From: Dyadobacter psychrotolerans
Lineage (GTDB): Bacteria; Bacteroidota; Bacteroidia; Cytophagales; Spirosomataceae
NCBI RefSeq assembly: GCF_004349265.1
Contig: NZ_SMFL01000014.1
Location: 1-64,000, forward strand
DNA: 64,000 nt
Direction of reading: 5' to 3'
The notes beneath the pieces were generated by a model. It saw only the letters and a list, made by a program, of their open reading frames with translations, ran no database searches and was not told the DNA's origin. Of this stretch, positions 53,759-62,745 are shown piece by piece (the first letter of the stretch is position 1; every line of letters starts with the position of its first letter). The position numbers and the translations under genes are program-made.

Positions 53759-56197
53759 ATGGTTCGAAGTTTATCTGCTTTCCTTTTCATTTTGATCAGC
53801 TGTTTACCATGTCTGAGTCAGTCTATATCGGAGAAGGTTGTTGATCAGTATGATATTTCAAACAAACGTTTGCTGGCAATCAGCACCGGAATTAACTTGT
53901 ATATGATGTGCCAGGGACAAATAGACCTGGACAGCGCGATGCTGTTATCGTGTGACGCATACAAATTCAGCAGATTGCTGCCATATAATGAAGGATACGA
54001 CAACGGAAGAATTTCTTCCGGCCAGAGCCTGATTGATTCGGGTCTTATTGAGAAAGCAAAACTGCAGTTCAATAGATTGGCCGGTGACGACCAGATTCGT
54101 CTGGCAATACAATTGGGCACCTATTATCTGTTCAAACCAGGTACTGTAAGAACAGATCTTGATCAATCGTTGAGATATATCCGCCAGGCACAAAGACTGG
54201 CAATCCGATCAGGCAAGCCATTGTGGAAAAATGAATGTCTCAGTCTGTTAGCTAAATACCATACCCAGACCGGTCAGATCCTAATCAGCCAAAGGTATTT
54301 CTCCAATGTTGTGTTGGCTAATGTCCGTGCAAACGACAAAAAGGGCACGGCTTTGGCAGCCGCTAATCAAGCCATTAACCTGCCGATGAGACACAGTGAT
54401 AAAATAGGCTCATTGCAAAAAGCCAAGACTCTCTGTAAGCAAGCTGGGTTAAAAACCAAGGAAATTGAAATTCTCTCAAATATCATCGTCGAATACTTCA
54501 TTTCAGACTGGAAATTGGCGAGGGTAAATTATTTGGAACTGATCCGGCTGCAGAAGGCCTCAGGCTTTTTACACACTCATCTCGCCGAAAACGGGATTGG
54601 ATATATCGATGACGTTCAAGGCAGTTATGTTTCTGCCTTGGCACATTCGCTGGAAGCTGTAAAGACGATGGAAAAGACTGGCGATACTAAATTTTCAGCT
54701 CTTTTTTACCCCAGGTTAGCCAGCATTTATTTTCACATGGATAGAAAAGAAGGCCTGACATACTATCTGAAGTCAATTGATAACCGGTCAAAAGAAACTC
54801 AGCTTTTTTGGTATAAAAGTTTCATTGCCTGCGCGGGTGAAATGATTAAATATTATGGAGGCAAGAAGGCACTGGAATTTTTGACTCCAATCCAGAATAA
54901 GTTCCCTCCGCTTACCTTATTTGACAAAATGAACCTGTACCTTGTCCGGGGTTATTGTTACGCCGATTTAAAACAAGATCGACGTGCCTCCTATTTTTTC
55001 GACCTGTTTACCGAAATGGCTAAGCAATTCCCGCCCGAATTTATATATGCTGAAATACCATTTGCCTACCTCAGAATCGCAGAATTTTATTCCGGACTGG
55101 GAGACCAGAGCCGAACAAAATTATATCTTGCCAAGGTGAAACCTTTTTTACCTTCGAAGGGAAATATGTACTTTTTATGTAAATTGGATTTGATTAACTT
55201 TAGATTAGATTCCCTGAATAAAAATTACAAATCTGCAATCAAAAACTACCAGCTATTTAAGGAAAAATCCGATTCCAATTTAACTCTTGCAGCCTCAAAA
55301 CAAATTACTTTTATGCAGGTTCAATATGATTCCAGGAATAAGGATGCAAGTATTAACTCTCTCACTCAACAGGGTGAACTTAAACAGGTTGAGTTAAGGC
55401 GAAGTCAATATGTCCGGATTGTCGCCTCTGGTGGAGTCGTTTTGCTTCTGGTAATCGCTGGCCTGCTCTGCTATCAGTTCCTTGAAAACAAACGTAGTAA
55501 TGAAAAGTTGCAACTCCAGCGATTTGAAGTATACTTAAAAAACAGATCGCTTGAACAACTTTTAGAGGAAAAACAGGGACTATTAAAGGAGGTTCATCAC
55601 CGGGTCAAAAACAATTTACATACTGTGATGAGCCTGCTGGAATCACAAGCTGCCTTTCTGGCAAATGATGCGTTGTCTGCGGTTCAGGACAGTCAACACC
55701 GGATACAGGCGATGTCGCTGATACATCAAAAGCTTTATGCATCTGACAATATTACCACCATACAGGTGTCCATATATATCCGGGAACTGGTTGGTTATCT
55801 TCGTGATAGCTTTGCTAATGCACAAAAAATTCGTTTTCAGCTGGAAGTTGATCCAATAGAACTTGATGTTGCCCAGGCAATACCTTTGGGACTTATTTTG
55901 AACGAAGCATTAACCAATGCCCTCAAATACGCTTTTCCTGATGGCAGATCGGGCTCAATTTCGATTGCCTTCAAACACCTCGATAACCGACGTTTTACCC
56001 TTTCAATTACCGATGATGGTATCGGTTTCAGACCAAACAATTTCCAAGACGAAGATACGCTACATGGTATAAGGTTAATGAATGAGCTTTGTAATAAAAT
56101 GCAGGCTAACTTAAATATTAATACCATCCGCGGTACATCAATATCTCTTGTATTCTTTCAAAATCAGAAAGCAAAATATTACGATAAAATTTCTTAA
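53759..56197 (+). CDS. TPR histidine kinase (HisKA_2), tandem copy 1
   Basis: This 812-residue protein has a signal ending CLPCLSQSIS. Its N-terminus carries the family signature KRLLAISTGINLYMM...GQIDLDSAMLLSC, then TPR-like helices, a membrane helix (about 555-573) and a kinase. The His acceptor lies in LLKEVHHRVKNNLHT near residue 610, the N-box LNEALTNALKYAFP near 722. The loop after the N-box (DDGIGFRPNN, then TLHGIRLMNEL) differs from its sisters, so activity or nucleotide binding may be altered. No response regulator is adjacent. Confidence 0.9.
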   Translation: MVRSLSAFLFILISCLPCLSQSISEKVVDQYDISNKRLLAISTGINLYMMCQGQIDLDSAMLLSCDAYKFSRLLPYNEGYDNGRISSGQSLIDSGLIEKAKLQFNRLAGDDQIRLAIQLGTYYLFKPGTVRTDLDQSLRYIRQAQRLAIRSGKPLWKNECLSLLAKYHTQTGQILISQRYFSNVVLANVRANDKKGTALAAANQAINLPMRHSDKIGSLQKAKTLCKQAGLKTKEIEILSNIIVEYFISDWKLARVNYLELIRLQKASGFLHTHLAENGIGYIDDVQGSYVSALAHSLEAVKTMEKTGDTKFSALFYPRLASIYFHMDRKEGLTYYLKSIDNRSKETQLFWYKSFIACAGEMIKYYGGKKALEFLTPIQNKFPPLTLFDKMNLYLVRGYCYADLKQDRRASYFFDLFTEMAKQFPPEFIYAEIPFAYLRIAEFYSGLGDQSRTKLYLAKVKPFLPSKGNMYFLCKLDLINFRLDSLNKNYKSAIKNYQLFKEKSDSNLTLAASKQITFMQVQYDSRNKDASINSLTQQGELKQVELRRSQYVRIVASGGVVLLLVIAGLLCYQFLENKRSNEKLQLQRFEVYLKNRSLEQLLEEKQGLLKEVHHRVKNNLHTVMSLLESQAAFLANDALSAVQDSQHRIQAMSLIHQKLYASDNITTIQVSIYIRELVGYLRDSFANAQKIRFQLEVDPIELDVAQAIPLGLILNEALTNALKYAFPDGRSGSISIAFKHLDNRRFTLSITDDGIGFRPNNFQDEDTLHGIRLMNELCNKMQANLNINTIRGTSISLVFFQNQKAKYYDKIS

Positions 56198-56198
56198 A

Positions 56199-58688
56199 AT
56201 GGGCCAGATTTCAAAAATAGTTAAAACGTTTGGACGGAAATTTAAAGCTTACAGTCTTTTATGGCTTTTGCTTCTGACCAGTTACGTGCCGGTTCATAGC
56301 CAATCTTTGTCCGAACAGGTTATTGGCCGGTATGATATCAATAAAAAACGTCTCCTGGCAATCAGCACAGCACTTAACCTTTACATGATTCTCGAGGGAC
56401 AAATAGACCTGGATAGCGCCATGTTAATGTCTTGCCAGGCTTACAACTTCAGCCGACTCCTGCCTTATTCTGAGGGATATGACAACGGATCTGTTTCTGT
56501 TGGCAGAACTATGATTGATTCGGGGAACATAAATGAAGCTAAACGATTGCTCGATAAACAAAAAAATGACGACAAAATACGTCTGGCATTGGAATTAGGC
56601 ACCTATTATTTGTTTAAACCGGGAAATAACAAGACAGACCTTGATCAGTCTCTGCTTTATATCCGGCAAGCCCAAAAGCTTGCAGCTTCATCCGGTAAAA
56701 CTTTCTGGAAAAATGAAAGCCTTACTTTACTTGCTAAGTTCTATCTGCAAAGCGGTGATATTTTAAGAAGTCAAAAGTTGTTTTCAGAAGTTGTAGGATC
56801 AAATAAAATCGAAAACAACAATAAAGGTATTGCACTGGCTATGGCCAACCAAGGCATTAACCTTCCGGTTGGAACCCCCGAAAAACTTAGCTTGTTAGAA
56901 AAAGCACAGCTGTTCTGTAAGCAGCAAGGATTAAAAGACAAAGAAATCGAAGTACTTTCTCACATTTCCATTGAGTATTTCATTTCTAATTTTGATGTGG
57001 CCAAGAAAAAACTGCTCGAACTTGTCGCACTACAAAATGCATCAGGCTACAGACATACACACGTTTCTTTGAATACAATCTCCTTCATTGACGATATGCG
57101 AGGTGATTACATCCCCGCCTTAACCAGTGCTTTACAGGCTGTTAAAACCATGGAGCAGACCGGAGACACCAAGTTTGCACCTCTCTTTTATTCCCGCCTT
57201 GCACTTTTGTATCTTCATATGGACAAGAAAGAGGGCCTGGACATTTACCTGAAAGCTCTTGAAAATAAATCAAAACAGACAAGATTGGTCTGGTACAAAA
57301 GCTTTGTTAATGCTGCACAGGCTACTATCACTTTCTATGGTGGCAAACGAGGACTGGACCTGATAATGCCAATCATCAAAGAATATCCTCCCAAGTCTCT
57401 GTGGGAAAGAATGGCTGTTGCCTACCTGCAAGGTGATTGCTATGCGAGTCTTCGTCAGGATAAACTGGCAATACACTTTTTCGATTTGTTTTTAAAACTC
57501 TCCGATCAAATGCCTGCGCATTTCGTCTATCTTGAACTGCCTTCGTGTTACATTGGAATAGCAAAATTTTATGCCAATACCGGCAATAAGGCCCGTACAC
57601 AATATTATCTGGATAAAGCCTCACCTTTTATGTCATCGGCTGGCAAACTGTTCATCTCCTGGCAATATAGTCTCGTGCAATTCAAGCTTGATTCGTTAAA
57701 CGGAAATTATGTTTCCGCTATAAAAAATTATCAGAGATATAAAGAAAAATCCGATTCGAATCTTAGCCTGGCGTCAATGAGACAAATGAATTTTATGCAG
57801 GTTCAGTTCGAAACTAAAAATAAAGAACAGAGTATCAAATCGCTGACCCAACGTGGCGAACTTCAGCAGGCCAAGCTGAATGAATCCAATTTTTTACGTA
57901 ACGTTACCATGGGTGGAATCGTGGCACTACTTGTTATTGTTGGCCTGCTCTATAAACAGTTCCGTTTGAAACAACGTAATAACGAACAGCTACAAATCCA
58001 GCGGAATGAAATTGTAAACAAAAACCAGGTGCTGGAAAATTTGCTGGAAGAAAAACAGTGGCTGCTCAAAGAAGTACATCACCGGGTTAAGAATAATCTG
58101 CATACCGTGATGAGTCTATTAGAATCTCAGTCTGCTTACCTGGCTGATGATGCTCTGTCAGCCATTCAAAATAGCCAGCACCGGATTCATGCCATGTCAC
58201 TTATCCATCAAAAGCTTTACACATCTGATGATGTAACAACAATCGAAATGTCCACCTATATTCAGGAACTGGTCAGCTATCTGCGTGAAAGTTTTACCAC
58301 AGGGCAGAGAATTACTTTTGATTTAAATGTTGAGCCTGTTGAGCTGGATGTGGCTCAGGCAATTCCTCTCGGACTCATATTAAATGAGGCGATCACAAAT
58401 TCGCTTAAATACGCCTTTCCGGATAACAGAAAGGGTTTAATCTCTATTATATTTGCTCAATTAGACGACACAAAGTTCAAGCTGTCGGTGGAAGATGACG
58501 GAGTTGGGCTTGTCGCTGGGTTTGAACAGGATAAAATCTCCTCTCTGGGAATGAAACTAATGAGAGGGCTTAGCACCGAGCTACATGCTGATTTTCGTGT
58601 TGAAAGTTTAAGCGGCACTGGTATTTATCTGTCATTTAACACAGACATATTACTAAAAAGTAGTTATCAAATCTCAGCACAGAATTAA
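56199..58688 (+). CDS. TPR histidine kinase (HisKA_2), tandem copy 2
   Basis: This 829-residue protein begins at ATG 56199, one base after the previous stop (TAAAATG), so the two are translationally coupled; an upstream TTG at 56148 is rejected. A signal ends VPVHSQSLS. The same KRLLAISTALNLYM and GQIDLDSAM signature follows, then TPR helices, a membrane helix and the acceptor in LLKEVHHRVKNNL near 622. The N-box LNEAITNSLKYAFP and the LGMKLMRGLS loop are complete. Confidence 0.9.
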   Translation: MGQISKIVKTFGRKFKAYSLLWLLLLTSYVPVHSQSLSEQVIGRYDINKKRLLAISTALNLYMILEGQIDLDSAMLMSCQAYNFSRLLPYSEGYDNGSVSVGRTMIDSGNINEAKRLLDKQKNDDKIRLALELGTYYLFKPGNNKTDLDQSLLYIRQAQKLAASSGKTFWKNESLTLLAKFYLQSGDILRSQKLFSEVVGSNKIENNNKGIALAMANQGINLPVGTPEKLSLLEKAQLFCKQQGLKDKEIEVLSHISIEYFISNFDVAKKKLLELVALQNASGYRHTHVSLNTISFIDDMRGDYIPALTSALQAVKTMEQTGDTKFAPLFYSRLALLYLHMDKKEGLDIYLKALENKSKQTRLVWYKSFVNAAQATITFYGGKRGLDLIMPIIKEYPPKSLWERMAVAYLQGDCYASLRQDKLAIHFFDLFLKLSDQMPAHFVYLELPSCYIGIAKFYANTGNKARTQYYLDKASPFMSSAGKLFISWQYSLVQFKLDSLNGNYVSAIKNYQRYKEKSDSNLSLASMRQMNFMQVQFETKNKEQSIKSLTQRGELQQAKLNESNFLRNVTMGGIVALLVIVGLLYKQFRLKQRNNEQLQIQRNEIVNKNQVLENLLEEKQWLLKEVHHRVKNNLHTVMSLLESQSAYLADDALSAIQNSQHRIHAMSLIHQKLYTSDDVTTIEMSTYIQELVSYLRESFTTGQRITFDLNVEPVELDVAQAIPLGLILNEAITNSLKYAFPDNRKGLISIIFAQLDDTKFKLSVEDDGVGLVAGFEQDKISSLGMKLMRGLSTELHADFRVESLSGTGIYLSFNTDILLKSSYQISAQN

Positions 58689-58698
58689 CGTCAAATAA

Positions 58699-61176
58699 AT
58701 GAGAGGTTCTATCAAACTCGGAGTGATCGCTGTAAACATAACGCTATCACTAATAATTCTGTCCTTTTATAACGTTTGTCACAGCCAATCTTTGTCAGAT
58801 AGAGTTGTCGGTCGCTATGATATCAACAAAAAGCGCTTGCTGGCTATCAGTACTGGAATGAACCTGTTTATGGTAGGACAGGGACAACTCGATCTAGATA
58901 GTGCAATGCTGCTCTCCACCAGGGCTTATAAGTTCAGCCGGTTATTTCCGTTTAACGAAGGCTATGACAACGGCGCAGCTTCCGAAGGTAGAAATCTGAT
59001 CGACTCGGGCAGAATCAGTGAGGCAGAACGGTTGTTTAATAAAATCAACGGGGACGACCGCATTCGACTTGGACTGGATTTAGGGACCTATTATCTGTTT
59101 AAGCCAGGAATGAACAAAACAGACTTGGATCAGTCTTTAAAATATATTCTGCAATCCCAAAAACTGGCAGCTTTATCTGATAAACCTTTGTGGAAAAATG
59201 AAAGTTTGAGCCTTCTGGCTAAATTTTGTGCGCAAAAAGGTGATATTGCGCAAAGCCAAAAGCACTTTTCGGATGTTGTAAAGGCCAACATGAGGGCGAA
59301 GGATAAAAAGGGAATTGCACTGGCGACAGCTAATCAGGCTATCAATGTTTCAGTAGGGAACCCAATAAAACTGGCTTTGCTTGAAAAAGCACGTCCGCTT
59401 TGCAGAGATGCAGGATTAATGGAAAAAGAAGTTGAAGTACTCTCAAATATTGTCATTGAATATTTTATTACGGATTTTAATATTTCCAAAGCGAAACAAG
59501 CAGAACTAATCAAGCTTCAAAATGCCGCGGGCTATTTCCACACCCACATTGCCCTGAATGCCATTTCCTTTATTGAAGATGTTCAGGGAGATTATATTTC
59601 TTCCATAACGCACGCTTCGGAGGCTGTAAAGGTGATGGAGCAAACCGGCGACACAAAATTTGCAGCCCCTTTTTATCTCAGGCTGGCTCAATTGTATTTT
59701 CACATGGATAAAAAAGAAGGGATCAACCTTTTGCTGAAATCTTTAAAAAATAAGTCAAAGGAAACCCAACTGTTCTGGTATAACAGCTTTATTACCTGCG
59801 CGAATCAAATGATTGTTTTTAATAGTCCGAAAGAGGCCTTAAAATTTCTCGCGCCAGTTATCAGAGAATATCCTCCTACCACCTTGTATCAAAAAATGAG
59901 TTTAGCTATTCTACAAGGTCATTGCCATACATATTTAAATCAACCGAAAATCGCTATTAAATTTTACGATTTATATTCCACGTTGGCAGAAAATTTTCCG
60001 GCTAAGTTCGCTTATGCAGAAATACCAAGCCATTATCTCAATATTGCCATGTTCTATGCTAGTTTGGGCAATCAGGCAAAGACAAAATGGTATGTTGAAA
60101 AGGCAAAGCCATTCCTCTCTGGCACAGGATCGGTGTTTAACCGTTCCAAAATAGATTTCATTAATTTTAAGCTTGATTCCCTTAATGGAAATTATGTTTC
60201 TGCAATTAAAAATTATCAAAAATTTAAACTGACTTCTGATTCTCTTTTAAACCTGTCTTCCGTAAGACAAATGAATTTTATGCAGGTTCAATTTGAAACT
60301 AAGAATAAGGATCAGAATATTAAATTACTTACTCAGCAAGGAGAGCTTCAAAAAGCCAGGTTAAAGGAAGGTGACTTTATCAGGAACATGACTTTCGGTG
60401 GAATTTTGCTTTTGCTCGTCATAGTTGGCTTACTTTACAACCAGTACCGGGTAAAGCAGCGAAGCAATGAACAATTGCAGACCAAACAGGATGAAATCAG
60501 CCGGAAAAACAGTTCTCTGGAAAATCTTCTGGAAGAAAAAGAATGGCTGCTGAAAGAGGTACATCACCGCGTCAAAAACAATCTTCACACCATTATGAGT
60601 CTTCTTGAATCTCAATCTGCATATCTATCCGATGATGCTTTATTAGCCATTCATGATAGCCAGCACAGGATTCATGCGATGTCTCTGATACATCAAAAGT
60701 TATATACATCCGAAGATGTAACGACAATCGAAATGTCGTCATACATTCAGGAATTAGCCAGCTATCTGCGTGACAGTTTTATTCATGGCCAGGATATTCG
60801 TTTCCAACTTGACGTTGACCCTATCGAACTTGATGTTGCACAGGCAATTCCGCTGGGGTTAATTCTTAACGAGGCTATTACCAATTCTTTAAAATATGCA
60901 TTCCCCGGCAACAGGACCGGCCTGATCTGTATCACCTTCAAACAGGTGAATGATCAGCTTTTTAAGCTTTCGGTGGCAGATAACGGTATCGGACTTAAGC
61001 CGAATTTTAACACAGAAAAGGTTTCCTCGCTAGGCATGAAACTCATGAGAGGACTCAGCAATGAAATTCATGCGGATCTGCAAATATTAAGTGAGCACGG
61101 AACGACCATTTCGCTGACTTTCAGTAGCAAGCGGGTTGTGACTGGCCAGCAGATGTTTTCTCTTAATCAGAGTTAG
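58699..61176 (+). CDS. TPR histidine kinase (HisKA_2), tandem copy 3
   Basis: This 825-residue protein starts 10 bp after copy 2 and has a signal ending NVCHSQSLS, the GRYDINKKRLLAISTGMNL signature, TPR helices, a membrane helix and the acceptor in LLKEVHHRVKNNL near residue 618. It resembles copy 2 most closely; both share RVVGRYDINKKRL-like starts and the LGMKLMRGLS end. The three copies probably arose by tandem duplication. Confidence 0.9.
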   Translation: MRGSIKLGVIAVNITLSLIILSFYNVCHSQSLSDRVVGRYDINKKRLLAISTGMNLFMVGQGQLDLDSAMLLSTRAYKFSRLFPFNEGYDNGAASEGRNLIDSGRISEAERLFNKINGDDRIRLGLDLGTYYLFKPGMNKTDLDQSLKYILQSQKLAALSDKPLWKNESLSLLAKFCAQKGDIAQSQKHFSDVVKANMRAKDKKGIALATANQAINVSVGNPIKLALLEKARPLCRDAGLMEKEVEVLSNIVIEYFITDFNISKAKQAELIKLQNAAGYFHTHIALNAISFIEDVQGDYISSITHASEAVKVMEQTGDTKFAAPFYLRLAQLYFHMDKKEGINLLLKSLKNKSKETQLFWYNSFITCANQMIVFNSPKEALKFLAPVIREYPPTTLYQKMSLAILQGHCHTYLNQPKIAIKFYDLYSTLAENFPAKFAYAEIPSHYLNIAMFYASLGNQAKTKWYVEKAKPFLSGTGSVFNRSKIDFINFKLDSLNGNYVSAIKNYQKFKLTSDSLLNLSSVRQMNFMQVQFETKNKDQNIKLLTQQGELQKARLKEGDFIRNMTFGGILLLLVIVGLLYNQYRVKQRSNEQLQTKQDEISRKNSSLENLLEEKEWLLKEVHHRVKNNLHTIMSLLESQSAYLSDDALLAIHDSQHRIHAMSLIHQKLYTSEDVTTIEMSSYIQELASYLRDSFIHGQDIRFQLDVDPIELDVAQAIPLGLILNEAITNSLKYAFPGNRTGLICITFKQVNDQLFKLSVADNGIGLKPNFNTEKVSSLGMKLMRGLSNEIHADLQILSEHGTTISLTFSSKRVVTGQQMFSLNQS

Positions 61177-61414
61177 CCCACTATCTGTGTTTTACCGATA
61201 CTGAAGCTACGGCCAATTAAATTTCGCAAAACATACAAGTAATTCCCTCATTCAGGCATTTTGCCGGATTCACTAAGTCTGCACCTTTGTAATAAGATAT
61301 TCAGCCATATAAATAAAAGTGTCCTTACTATGCGCGGAGCTAGAAATAGCCGTGCAATTAACGCCTGAAAAATCAAAAACCTGATAAGGAATATGGGTAG
61401 GTACAGTGTATTTC

Positions 61415-61450
61415 ATAATAACGTCTCAAACTTAGGGACGTTATTATTTT
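61415..61450 (+). terminator. Terminator-like stem-loop after the kinase cluster
   Basis: ATAATAACGTC and GACGTTATTAT form perfect 11-bp arms around an 11-base loop, followed by three more T. It lies 240 bp after the kinase stop and 27 bp before the next ATG, so it may end the kinase transcript or act in the leader of the next gene. The rest of the gap 61177-61476 shows nothing clear. Confidence 0.6.
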
Positions 61451-61476
61451 CCTGATTAAGATGTTATTGCTAAGCC

Positions 61477-62478
61477 ATGAAAAATATCATACTAATTCTG
61501 CCACTACTTTCTGTTTATTCGCAATGCGCCTTTTGCCAATCTGCGCAGCCGAATACAACCAAGGTTCTGTTTCGTTTATATGATGACAATGACTTTCTGA
61601 ATATTAACCTTCGGGGAACTGACAAGGCATACACCAATGGCTTGAAACTTGATATTTTCTACGTAAAAAACACATCTAAGTTACCCTTTCAAAATCGTTT
61701 TTTAAACACAAAGAATAAGCAGTTCCATCATGTGCACGGATGGAGTTTGTCTCAAATGATGTTTACGCCAAATGATCTGAGTAAAACAGAGTATCAAGCC
61801 AACGACTATTCTTACGCAGGTGCTCTGACGGTCAGCCACAGCATTACAACATACAATTTGAACGGTAAATCCAGTTTTGAAACAGAAATGACCCTTGGTA
61901 TCCGGGGCTCACCTGCAATGTCAGAAACTGTCCAAAAATTCGTTCACCGAATGATCCGCGACGAAATACCGCAGGGCTGGCACCATCAATTACAGATACG
62001 TCCTTTGTTAAATGCCAACTTCATTTTTGAAAAACAAATCGCAAACCACAATGGTGTCATCGATATCTTAGGTGGGACAGAATTATCAGCCGGAACAATG
62101 CTTAACGCTTTATCTGTCTATCCGGTTTTAAGATGCGGCTTAATGAATCCATACTTCAACGGAGTTATAAGTCAGTTTTCAACAGTTGAAAGCAGTACCG
62201 GAAGGCGAAAATTACAATTCTACTTTTTTATTAAACCGAAGATATCTTTTATTTTTTCGAATGCTTTACTACAGGGACGAATCACAGACAGTGGGGAAGG
62301 TAAAAACGTTACAAAAACAAAACATGATATTAACAACTTTATGGCAGACGTCAATTATGGGCTGACGTTCGTGTTTCAGCAATTTGCAATCTCTTACACT
62401 CAAAAACCCACAACTGCTTATTTAAAAGGATTGCAGGGTCATAATGTTGGAAATATTTCACTTTATTACAGTTGGTGA
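61477..62478 (+). CDS. LpxR-like lipid A deacylase family protein
   Basis: This 333-residue exported protein has a signal ending QCAFCQSAQ, then LFRLYDDNDFLNINLRGTDK, which holds the ND-type active-site pair of LpxR near residues 35-40, and AYTNGLKLDI. Further family parts are GWSLSQMMFTPNDLS, YAGALTVSHS and IPQGWHHQLQ, with a catalytic-type His near the last. LpxR is an outer-membrane barrel that removes 3'-acyl chains of lipid A. The expected catalytic residues appear to be present, but activity is not shown. Confidence 0.82.
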   Translation: MKNIILILPLLSVYSQCAFCQSAQPNTTKVLFRLYDDNDFLNINLRGTDKAYTNGLKLDIFYVKNTSKLPFQNRFLNTKNKQFHHVHGWSLSQMMFTPNDLSKTEYQANDYSYAGALTVSHSITTYNLNGKSSFETEMTLGIRGSPAMSETVQKFVHRMIRDEIPQGWHHQLQIRPLLNANFIFEKQIANHNGVIDILGGTELSAGTMLNALSVYPVLRCGLMNPYFNGVISQFSTVESSTGRRKLQFYFFIKPKISFIFSNALLQGRITDSGEGKNVTKTKHDINNFMADVNYGLTFVFQQFAISYTQKPTTAYLKGLQGHNVGNISLYYSW

Positions 62479-62745
62479 GCCAGCTGGCAACTAAGAAAAA
62501 ACTTACCACAGATGTACAACTTTTACCTTTAGCAAGCCATTTCAAAGCGTATACCCATTCTTTATTTTTGTATAAACAAGTGTAATTCAATGCCGGTTGG
62601 TTTTCGGATCTGACACCAATTTTTTCACCAACCCAAAGCCGCTTCTGTCCGGCTTTCCTGATAGTTGATGGCTACCGGGCATCTGACCGCTTTCCTGGCC
62701 AATTGGTATTGAATTATATCTGCAAAATATGAAAACAGAAAACAA

